From assembly GCF_018274385.1 (NCBI RefSeq), contig NZ_JAAFYZ010000041.1, forward strand, positions 1-60,009: a stretch of DNA of 60,009 nucleotides, in the 5' to 3' direction. Below, piece by piece: positions 48,971 through 56,092 of this stretch (positions are counted from its first letter, which is position 1; each line of letters begins with the position of its first letter). Origin of the DNA: Catenulispora pinistramenti. Its GTDB lineage: Bacteria; Actinomycetota; Actinomycetes; Streptomycetales; Catenulisporaceae. The notes beneath the pieces were generated by a model. It had not been told where the DNA came from, did not search any database, and was given only the letters and a program-made list of their open reading frames with translations. Both the position numbers and the translations under genes were made by a program.

Positions 48971-50602
48971 ATGCGACTGCGTGACCTGCTGGCCACCCCG
49001 ATGCCCGGCCTGGAGCTGCTGACCGGCGCCGACGCCCTGTTGGAGCGGGAGATCAGCTGGGTCGCGACGACCGATCTGCTGGACCCGGGCCGGTATCTGA
49101 ACGGCGGCGAGCTGGTGCTGACCGGCCTGGTCTGGCGGCGCGAGCCCCGGGACTCCGAGCGGTTCGCGCGGGCCGTGGCCGAGGCCGGGGCGGCGGCCGT
49201 CGCCGCCGGTGACGCCTCCGGCGCGCCGATCCCGCCGGACCTGATCCGCGCCTGCCGCACCCACCGCACCCCGCTGTTCCGGGTCCCGACCGAGCTGGCG
49301 TTCGCCACCCTCACCGAGCACCTGGCCCGGCAGCTGTCGGCCGAGCGGGCCGCCGACATCGGCTCGGTCCTGGAGCGGCACGGCCGCCTGGTCTCGGCCT
49401 CGGCCGCCGGAACCGCGCTGGCCCCGATCCTGGAGCTGTTGGCACAGGACGTCGGCATGCCGTGCTGGGTCCTCACCCCCGCCGGACGGCCGGTCGCCGC
49501 CTCGCATGAGCCGATGCCGCCGGCGGAGACCGAGGCGACGGTCCGCGAAACGCTGCGCGCCGGACAGCTCCCGGCCCGGATCCGCCGCCGCTCGGTGTTC
49601 GCCATCAGCTCCGGCTCCCCGCTCACCGACTGGTACCTGGTCTTCGACGGCGACTACGAACGCTGGGACCCCCGCCGCCAGGCACTGGCCTCGAAAGCGG
49701 CGGCGGTGCTGGCCATCGAACGGGAACGGCTGGCCGCGCGCCGCGAACCGCTGCGGCAGCTGGGCGCCGAGCTGGTACGGCTGGTCGCCGAGGACGGCGG
49801 CGCCGCCGAGATAGCCGCCCGGGCCGACCTGGTCGGCGTCGGCTCGGACACCGAGGTGCAGGCGCTGGCGCTCGCCGGTCCGGCCGGCCAGTCCGGGGCG
49901 ATCCTGCGGGCGCTGCTGGAGGACGTCGCCGAGGAGGTGCGGCTGCGGCTGCCCGCCGCGCTCAAGCCCGGCGCGCCGGGCTCCGGACCGGGCTCCGGAC
50001 CGGGCTCGGGACCCGGCTCAGGACCCGGCTCAGGACCCGGCTCCGGCTTCGGATCCGAACCCGACTTCCCGATCGCCGAGTTCACCGACCACGCGGTCGC
50101 GCTGGTGCCGTGCCCGCCGCCGGACATGGCCGCGCAGCTTCGCGACCTGCTCGGCGCGATGGCCGCCGGTCTCGGACGCGAGCGGCTGGCGATCGGCGTC
50201 GGCAGCCGCCGGGCCGCCGGGCTGCGGGCCACCGTCGACGAGGCCCGGCACGCGCTGCGGATCGGCCGCGCGCGCAGCGACCAGGTCAGCGTCATCGGCC
50301 ACGAGGAACTGGCCTCCCACGTGCTGCTGCTGTCGGGGCTGCCCGAGGACGTGCGGGTCGCCTACTGCGATCGGCTGCTGGGCCCGTTGCGGGCCTACGA
50401 CGCTTTGCACCGCTCGGATCTGGAGGCCACGCTGGAGGCCTTCCTGGCGTGCTCGACGTCGTGGACCCGCTGCGCGGAGCAGATGCACGTCCACGTCAAC
50501 ACCCTGCGATACCGGGTCGCCCGGATCGAGGAGCTGACCGGGCGCAGCCTGGCCGATCTGGAGACGCAGGTGGATCTGTTCCTGGCGCTGCGGTTGCGAT
50601 AG
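48971..50602 (+). CDS. pucR: PucR-family purine catabolism regulator
   Basis: 543 residues. The N-terminal PucR domain (LRDLLATPMPGLELLTGADALLEREISWV) and the C-terminal HTH_30 (LEATLEAFLACSTSWTRCAEQMHVHVNTLRYRVARIEELTGRSL) define the family; the middle is GGDEF-like fold. It senses purine or nitrogen status and is divergent from the purine operon, which it should control. GGGGGAG precedes ATG 48971. Inside, at about residues 337-360, is a repeated Gly-Ser-Gly-Pro tract encoded by 12-bp units. Confidence 0.92.
   Translation: MRLRDLLATPMPGLELLTGADALLEREISWVATTDLLDPGRYLNGGELVLTGLVWRREPRDSERFARAVAEAGAAAVAAGDASGAPIPPDLIRACRTHRTPLFRVPTELAFATLTEHLARQLSAERAADIGSVLERHGRLVSASAAGTALAPILELLAQDVGMPCWVLTPAGRPVAASHEPMPPAETEATVRETLRAGQLPARIRRRSVFAISSGSPLTDWYLVFDGDYERWDPRRQALASKAAAVLAIERERLAARREPLRQLGAELVRLVAEDGGAAEIAARADLVGVGSDTEVQALALAGPAGQSGAILRALLEDVAEEVRLRLPAALKPGAPGSGPGSGPGSGPGSGPGSGPGSGFGSEPDFPIAEFTDHAVALVPCPPPDMAAQLRDLLGAMAAGLGRERLAIGVGSRRAAGLRATVDEARHALRIGRARSDQVSVIGHEELASHVLLLSGLPEDVRVAYCDRLLGPLRAYDALHRSDLEATLEAFLACSTSWTRCAEQMHVHVNTLRYRVARIEELTGRSLADLETQVDLFLALRLR
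49979..50050 (+). repeat. 12-bp tandem repeat encoding GSGP tract in pucR
   Basis: Six units of a 12-bp sequence (GGCTCCGGACCG and close variants) encode a (GSGP)n linker ending GSGF. Slippage in units of 12 bp would change linker length by four residues without frameshift. The tract separates the central domain from the region that leads to the HTH. Confidence 0.8.
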
Positions 50603-51208
50603 ATGGATGACCAGATGGACGAGGTGAGGGCCGGCATGCGGATCGGCATGCGGATCGGCGCGGTGATCCTGGCGGCCGGCGGCGGGCGGCGGCTCGGCGG
50701 ACGCCCCAAAGCGCTGCTGTCCCACGGCGGCGAACTGCTCGTCGAGCGGGCGGTGCGCACGGCGCGCGCCGGCGGCTGCGGCGAGGTGGTCGTGGTTCTG
50801 GGCGCCGAGGCCGCCGAGGTGCGGCGGCGGGCGGACTTGACCGGGTGCGTCGTGGCGGTGAATCAGGACTGGGAGACGGGGATGGGTTCCTCGCTGCGCG
50901 CGGGGTTGGCGGCGCTGCCCGCCTCGTGCGACGCGGCCGTGATCCTGTTGGTGGACCAGCCTTTCGTGACGTCCGAGGCGGTCCGCGCCGTCGTCGCCGC
51001 CGGTGCGGAGGTCGCCGCCGCGACCTACGCCGGACGGCGCGGCCATCCGGTGCTGATCGCCGCGCGGCACTGGCCCGAGGCCTCGGCCGCGGCGGTGGGC
51101 GATCGGGGCGCGCGGGACTTCCTGGCCCGGCACCAGGTGGTGTCCGTACCCTGCGACGGTTCGCCGGCCGACATCGATGTCCCCGAGGACTTGATGCTGC
51201 TTGACTGA
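50603..51208 (+). CDS. MocA-like molybdenum-cofactor nucleotidyltransferase
   Basis: About 201 residues. GAVILAAGGGRRLGGRPKALL is the nucleotide-binding motif of MobA/MocA-type transferases, and DAAVILLVDQPFV plus GRRGHPVLIAARHW are MocA-like. It probably makes molybdopterin cytosine dinucleotide or another cofactor form needed by xanthine dehydrogenase. The stop of pucR abuts its first ATG (50603), so the pair is one transcript; ATG 50636 with GAGGTGAGG upstream may be the true start. ATGCGGATCGGC is duplicated at the N-terminus. Confidence 0.82.
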   Translation: MDDQMDEVRAGMRIGMRIGAVILAAGGGRRLGGRPKALLSHGGELLVERAVRTARAGGCGEVVVVLGAEAAEVRRRADLTGCVVAVNQDWETGMGSSLRAGLAALPASCDAAVILLVDQPFVTSEAVRAVVAAGAEVAAATYAGRRGHPVLIAARHWPEASAAAVGDRGARDFLARHQVVSVPCDGSPADIDVPEDLMLLD

Positions 51209-51238
51209 GAGCAGACACCACAAAGGCAAAGGACACTG

Positions 51239-51757
51239 ATGGCGCGCATCAGAACCCTGAAGGACGTCCACCCGACCCGTCGCGGGATCGTGCTCGCCTG
51301 GTGGGCGTTCACCGTCACCTTCGGCGGGCTGCGGCTGCTGACCTGGGCCATCCACGTGCACGTGGGCGGTTTCGGCAACGTGACGGCCGGCGGCGTGCAC
51401 ATCCACCACTATCTGTGGGGGATCCTGATCCTGATATGCGTGGCCGCGGCCGGGGTCGTAGAGCGGTCGCCGCAGTGGCACGCGTGGATGGGGTTGTTCT
51501 TCGGGATCGGGTTGGCGCTGGTGGTGGACGAGGCGGCGCTGCTGATCGAGTTGAAGGACGTCTACTGGACCGGGGCCGGCGGGGTGAGCATAGCGATCGC
51601 GCTGATCCTGATCGGGCTGGCCGGGAGCGTCTTGGCGCTGATGTGGGTCCGCGGGGTCGAGGAGGAGAAGGAGGAGAAGAGAGAGAAAAGCCCTACCGGC
51701 TCGCCAGGCTCCGCCCCCTCGCCAGAGCAGCCCGATCGCGATAAAACAGGACTCTGA
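51239..51757 (+). CDS. His-rich small integral membrane protein
   Basis: 172 residues with about four membrane segments (17-37, 58-74, 84-104, 115-137) and a charged C-terminal tail (EEEKEEKREK...). HVHVGGF (His39, His41) and GGVHIHHYLWG (His54, 56, 57) border the first loop; Asp98/Glu99 are in a membrane segment. The cluster could bind metal or haem, or form a transport site. I do not recognise a named family beyond uncharacterised actinomycete membrane proteins. Separated by 30 bp from mocA and could be co-transcribed. Confidence 0.7.
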   Translation: MARIRTLKDVHPTRRGIVLAWWAFTVTFGGLRLLTWAIHVHVGGFGNVTAGGVHIHHYLWGILILICVAAAGVVERSPQWHAWMGLFFGIGLALVVDEAALLIELKDVYWTGAGGVSIAIALILIGLAGSVLALMWVRGVEEEKEEKREKSPTGSPGSAPSPEQPDRDKTGL

Positions 51758-51788
51758 GTTACCCGGCAGCGCCCCCGAAGGAGCCCGC

Positions 51789-53147
51789 GTGACCCCCACC
51801 CTGCTTCCGCGCTCCAGCCGCTCCACCCACTCCAGCCGACCACGCGTGGCGGCCGCCGTCGCGTTCTGCCTGCTCGCCGCCGGGACGCTCGCGGCGCTGA
51901 CCGCCGCGCCCGGCCACGCCGCCGGCGCACCGCTGCCGCCGGGGACGTACGTCTACGTCGCGAACTCCTCGTCGGACTCGGTCTCGGTCATCGACACCGC
52001 CACCAACACCGTGGTCGACACGGTCCCGGCCGGCATCTCGCCGACCGGCGTCGCCGCCTCGGCCGACGGGCGCCACGTCTACGTCACCGACTCCGGTTCG
52101 GGCGCGGTGCGGGTCATCGACACCCAGGCCGCTTCCGGGCCGGCGGTGGTGGCGATCATCCTGGTCGGCGTCCAGCCGCAGTCGGCCGTGCTGTCCCCCG
52201 ACGGTTCGCGCCTCTACGTCGGCAACGACGTCTCGGGCACGGTCTCGGTCATCGACACCGCCGCCGACTCGGTGATCGCGACCGTCCCCTCGGGCTCCGG
52301 CGCCGAGGGCCTGGCCGTGTCGCCGGACGGCTCCCGCCTCTACGTCGCCAACACCGGCAACCACTCGGTCACCGTGATCAACACCGCCGACGACACGGTC
52401 ACGGCCACCGTCCAGGTCGGCGCCAGCCCGGTCGGACTGACCGTCTCCCCCGACGGCAGCCACGTCTACGTGCCCGACTACGGCGACGGGACCCTCACGG
52501 TGATCGACACCGCGAGCGACACCGCCACGGCGAACGTGCCGATCGGCGGCAGCCCGCACAGCGCCGTCGTCAGCCCGGACGGCGCGTCCGTCTACGTCAC
52601 CGACGCCGCCTCCGGGACCGTGTCAGTGGTCGGCACCGCGACCGACGCGGTCACCTCGACGTTCAGCGTCGGCGCCGCACCGCACGGCATCGCGCTGACG
52701 ATGGCCCCCGGCGGCGGCTCGGCCTACGTGGCCGACTTCGGCGCGTCGGACGTCTCGGTGGTGAATCTGAGCTCTGACACGCTCACCGCCACGGTCCCGG
52801 TCGGGACGAACCCGGTCTACCTCGCGGCCTCGGTGATCCCGCCCGCCCCCACCGCACTGACCGCCGGCACCGCGACCCTCACCCTGCTCCCACTCGGCGA
52901 GGCGGACCTCAACGCCACCCTGACCAGCGCCGGCGTCCCCCTGGCCGGGCAGCGCATCACCTTCACCGACACCGCCGGCGGGTTCCTGTGCCGAGCCACC
53001 ACGGACCAGGCCGGACGAGCGGCGTGCAGCACGGCGCCGGGACTACTGGACTCGGTGGGCGTGCTGCTGACCGGCTACCGGGCCTCGTTCGCAGCGGATC
53101 GGTACTACTCGGCGTCGGCAGCCCACGGGGACACGGCACTGCTTTAG
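51789..53147 (+). CDS. Secreted YVTN-type beta-propeller protein
   Basis: 452 residues with an N-terminal signal peptide (VAFCLLAAGTLAALTAAPGHA). Seven or so repeats of the form YVxNxxxxSVSVIDTxxxxVxxTVPVG...SPDG follow (residues about 50-350), the lactonase/YVTN propeller. A C-terminal Ig-like/big-domain-like piece (LTLLPLGEADLNATLTSAGVPLAGQRITFT) may be carbohydrate- or protein-binding. GTG 51789 has AAGGAG 7 bases upstream. Extracellular, function unknown. Confidence 0.85.
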   Translation: MTPTLLPRSSRSTHSSRPRVAAAVAFCLLAAGTLAALTAAPGHAAGAPLPPGTYVYVANSSSDSVSVIDTATNTVVDTVPAGISPTGVAASADGRHVYVTDSGSGAVRVIDTQAASGPAVVAIILVGVQPQSAVLSPDGSRLYVGNDVSGTVSVIDTAADSVIATVPSGSGAEGLAVSPDGSRLYVANTGNHSVTVINTADDTVTATVQVGASPVGLTVSPDGSHVYVPDYGDGTLTVIDTASDTATANVPIGGSPHSAVVSPDGASVYVTDAASGTVSVVGTATDAVTSTFSVGAAPHGIALTMAPGGGSAYVADFGASDVSVVNLSSDTLTATVPVGTNPVYLAASVIPPAPTALTAGTATLTLLPLGEADLNATLTSAGVPLAGQRITFTDTAGGFLCRATTDQAGRAACSTAPGLLDSVGVLLTGYRASFAADRYYSASAAHGDTALL

Positions 53148-53191
53148 CGTTCCCTCCACACACGGATTTCCGGTGCGGTAACTTCCGTGCG

Positions 53192-53842
53192 GTGACCCAA
53201 CCACCGCCGGAAGGCCGCACCGACCTGTCCCCCGCCGAGCTCGAAGCCCTCGACACCCGCTGGGCCCACGCCTGGACCCCCGCCGAAGTCGCCTCCCGGC
53301 TGGCCGGCGTCACCACACCCTGGTACGTAGCCGCCGGCTGGGCGCTGGACCTGTTCCGCGGCAAGCAGACCCGGCGCCACGGTGACCTGGAGATCGCCAT
53401 CCCGGCCGCGGACTTCCCCGAAATCCGCGACCGGTTCGCTGACTACGTCTTCGACGCCGTCGGCGACAAGCGTCTGTGGCCGAACCCCTCACCGGAGGAC
53501 CTGGCCGCCACGCACCAAACCTGGTTCCGTGACCCGTCCACCGACAACTACCTGGTCGACGTGTTCCGCGAGCCGCACGAAGGCCGGACGTGGATCTGCC
53601 GCCACCACCCGACGATCCGGCTCCCGTACGACGACATCATCTGCCACACGCCGGACGGCATCCCCTATCTGACCCCTGAGCTGGTGCTGCTGTTCAAGGC
53701 CAAGCACACACGACCGAAGGACCAGGCGGACTTCGCCGCGATCGCGCCGGAGCTCGAACCGGCTCGGCGCGCGCGGCTGGCCGAGCTCATCGGGCAGGTG
53801 TATCCGGGGCATCGCTGGCTCGCCGAGCTCGCGGAGCTATAG
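53192..53842 (+). CDS. Aminoglycoside nucleotidyltransferase-like protein (ANT(2'')-type)
   Basis: 216 residues. YVAAGWALDLFRGKQTRRHGDLEIAI (45-70) with the GW...D...R.H.DLE pattern is the nucleotidyltransferase motif of the AadB-type family; conserved YLVDVFREPHEG and YLTPELVLLFKAKHTRPKDQADFAA follow. It may adenylylate an aminoglycoside or an unknown natural acceptor; homologues of this size are often uncharacterised. GTG 53192 chosen; no strong ribosome-binding site. Confidence 0.75.
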   Translation: MTQPPPEGRTDLSPAELEALDTRWAHAWTPAEVASRLAGVTTPWYVAAGWALDLFRGKQTRRHGDLEIAIPAADFPEIRDRFADYVFDAVGDKRLWPNPSPEDLAATHQTWFRDPSTDNYLVDVFREPHEGRTWICRHHPTIRLPYDDIICHTPDGIPYLTPELVLLFKAKHTRPKDQADFAAIAPELEPARRARLAELIGQVYPGHRWLAELAEL

Positions 53843-53910
53843 CCGCCTGCGGTTCACGAGCTTTCGCGGGGCCACTGCATGAGGTGGTTCAGAGCACTTC
53901 CCTCACCCCG

Positions 53911-54636
53911 CTACAGGACACTGACCCGCAGCTCCAGCACCAACTCGCGCGCATAGGCCTCGACCATCGCGACCAGGTCGATGTCCGCCGGGTCCAGCAG
54001 CCATTGGGTGTGCAGGCCGTCGATGAACGCCACGATCTCCACCGACTTGGCGTGCGGGTCCACGTCGCGCCGCATCTCCCCGGCGGACTGCGCGCGCCGG
54101 ATCATGTCGGCGATCGCGTGGCGCAGGCGCCGGTAGCGCTCGGCCAGTTGCTCGTGTGCCGGGTCGTCCGGGTCCAGGTTCTCGGCGACCAGTACCGCGA
54201 ACAGGCGGACCAGGTGCGGGTCGGCCTGGTTGCGGCGGGCGAAGCCGGGCATGCCTTCGATCGCCGCCAGGCCGCCGAGGGCCGCCAGGTCGGCGACGAT
54301 CGCGCGGCTGTCGGCGTCGCGCTGCTCGATCACGGCCCGCAGGAGCGCCGTCTTGGTCGGGAAGTAGTAGAACAGCGCCGGCTCGGTGATGCCGATCCGC
54401 TGCGCGATCTCCGCTGTGGCCACGCCGCGGTAGCCGCGCTGGGCGAACAGGTGCGCCGCGACATCCAGGATCTCGGCACGCCGACGCGCGCCGCGGGCCG
54501 TCTTGCCGGCAGCGCCAGCACCGGCCGTCTTGCCGCCGCCCGCGGCCCGCGGCGTGCGCGAGCTGCGCGGCGTGCGCGATCCCCGCACGTCGCGTTCCTT
54601 CTGCTCACCGCGTTCGCCGTCCGGCACGTCCGTCAC
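53911..54636 (-). CDS. TetR-family regulator
   Basis: About 241 residues. RAEILDVAAHLFAQRGYRGVATAEIAQRIGITEPALFYYFPTKTALLRAV is the TetR HTH (residues about 53-101). The long Arg/Gly/Ala-rich lead (GSRTPRSSRTPRAAGGGKTAG) is unlike typical members. Start GTG 54636 chosen; an open frame to 54741 would put the start inside the operator. Divergent from the MFS gene with a clear palindrome between, so it likely represses that operon. Confidence 0.85.
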   Translation of the reverse strand: MTDVPDGERGEQKERDVRGSRTPRSSRTPRAAGGGKTAGAGAAGKTARGARRRAEILDVAAHLFAQRGYRGVATAEIAQRIGITEPALFYYFPTKTALLRAVIEQRDADSRAIVADLAALGGLAAIEGMPGFARRNQADPHLVRLFAVLVAENLDPDDPAHEQLAERYRRLRHAIADMIRRAQSAGEMRRDVDPHAKSVEIVAFIDGLHTQWLLDPADIDLVAMVEAYARELVLELRVSVL

Positions 54637-54729
54637 GCGTTCATCTCTATCACCACCGGTCCCGACATCGCGGCGGCGGTCGGTCAGGTTTCTCGCGCGT
54701 TGCCCTTGCGTCACACCCCCAGGATAATT

Positions 54730-54749
54730 TTTACTAAGCACTAAGTAAA
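54730..54749. promoter_or_regulatory. TetR-type operator palindrome
   Basis: TTTACTAAGCACTAAGTAAA is an imperfect palindrome (TTACTAAG/CTAAGTAA, one mismatch per arm) in the AT-rich 140-bp divergent gap, 27 bp before the MFS start. It has the length and half-site spacing usual for TetR dimers. Confidence 0.65.
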
Positions 54750-54776
54750 CAAGACTCGCCCTCCGGAAGGCCCGCC

Positions 54777-56045
54777 ATGAGCGCTGTCGCCCTCGACGGA
54801 AGCTCCACCCCGGTCGCGATCCAGGCCCCGGCCGGCCGTTTCACCGCGCTGTACGTGGCCGCGGTGTTCGGCAACGCGCTGGCCACGATCACCGTCCTGA
54901 CCTCCTCGCTGGCCACCCGCATCGACCACCTGGACCACGCGCACAAGGACGGCGCGCTGGCCGTGGTCGTCGCGGTCGCGGCCGTGGTGGCGCTGCTGGT
55001 GACGCCGGTCTCCGGCCGGCTCACCGACCGCTGCGCCTCCCGGCGCGGGATGCGCAGGCCGTGGATCGCCGGGGGTGTGGCCGTCGGGTTCGCCGGGCTC
55101 GTGGTGATGGCCGCGGCGCCGAGCATCTGGCTGCTGGCCCTCGGCTGGTGCGTCGCGCAGGGCGGATACAACGCCAGCGGGGCCGCGCTCAGCGCCGTGC
55201 TGCCGGACCAGTTCCCGGCGGCGGTGCGCGGCCGGATCGGCGGCTTCGTCGGGCTGGCCACGGCGGTCGCGCCGGTGGTCGGGACCGGGATCGCCGTGGT
55301 CTTCCAGCCCTCGCCGGCCGGGATGTTCCTGGTGCCGGGTGTGATCGCGGCCGCTCTGACGCTGCGGCTGGCGCAGCGCCTGCCGGACCGGCAGCTGCCC
55401 GCCGGGACCGTGCTGCCGCGGCTCACGGCCGGGACGATCGCCCGCAGCTACTGGGTCTCGCCGCGCCGCTTCCCCGACTTCGGGTGGGCCTGGCTCAGCA
55501 GGTTCCTGATGATCGGGGCGTTCGCCGCGATCCAGCTGTATCTGAAGTACTTCCTGCAAGACGAGCTGCACTACTCCTCCGACACCTCCACCGGCCTGGT
55601 CGGCGTCTCGACGGTGGTGATGGTCGTGTTCATGGTCGGCGCGTCGGTGTACTGCGGGCGCCTGTCCGACCGGCAGGGGCGCCGCAAGGTCTTCGTCGGT
55701 GTCGCGGCGGCGCTGTTCGGCGTCGGTGCGGTCATCGCGGCGAGCGCCCCGAACCTGGCCGTCTTCGAGGTCGGACTCGCCGTCGCCGGCGCCGCGCTGG
55801 GCACGTACCTGGCCGTGGACCTGGCGCTGGCCGCCGACGTGCTGCCGGACCAGGACGGCGACGCCGGCAAGGACCTCGGCGTGTTCACCACCGCCAGTTC
55901 GGTCCCGCAGATCCTGATGCCCGCGCTGGCCCCGGCCGTGCTCGCCATCGGCGGCGGTCACAACTACCGGGCGCTGTATGTGGTCGCGGCGGTGTTCGCG
56001 GTCGCCGGCGCGCTGGCGGTGCGCCCGGTGCGCGGCGTGCGCTGA
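54777..56045 (+). CDS. MFS transporter, sugar uptake candidate
   Basis: 422 residues, about 12 membrane helices. GRFTALYVAAVFGNALATITVLTSSLATRI opens; SGRLTDRCASRRGMRRPWI (motif A) and GRLSDRQGRRKVFVG are the repeated loop motifs. It is followed 47 bp later by an alpha-L-rhamnosidase gene, so it may carry a rhamnoside or its product. TetR-controlled. Confidence 0.85.
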   Translation: MSAVALDGSSTPVAIQAPAGRFTALYVAAVFGNALATITVLTSSLATRIDHLDHAHKDGALAVVVAVAAVVALLVTPVSGRLTDRCASRRGMRRPWIAGGVAVGFAGLVVMAAAPSIWLLALGWCVAQGGYNASGAALSAVLPDQFPAAVRGRIGGFVGLATAVAPVVGTGIAVVFQPSPAGMFLVPGVIAAALTLRLAQRLPDRQLPAGTVLPRLTAGTIARSYWVSPRRFPDFGWAWLSRFLMIGAFAAIQLYLKYFLQDELHYSSDTSTGLVGVSTVVMVVFMVGASVYCGRLSDRQGRRKVFVGVAAALFGVGAVIAASAPNLAVFEVGLAVAGAALGTYLAVDLALAADVLPDQDGDAGKDLGVFTTASSVPQILMPALAPAVLAIGGGHNYRALYVVAAVFAVAGALAVRPVRGVR

Positions 56046-56092
56046 CCGGCCGCTCCCCTGTCCCCACTACCCCTTTCGAGAAAGGCAGAACG

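Noticed and set aside
54637-54741. N-terminal extension of the TetR gene to GTG 54741
   Set aside because: It would run through the operator palindrome and promoter; the codons are not TetR-like.
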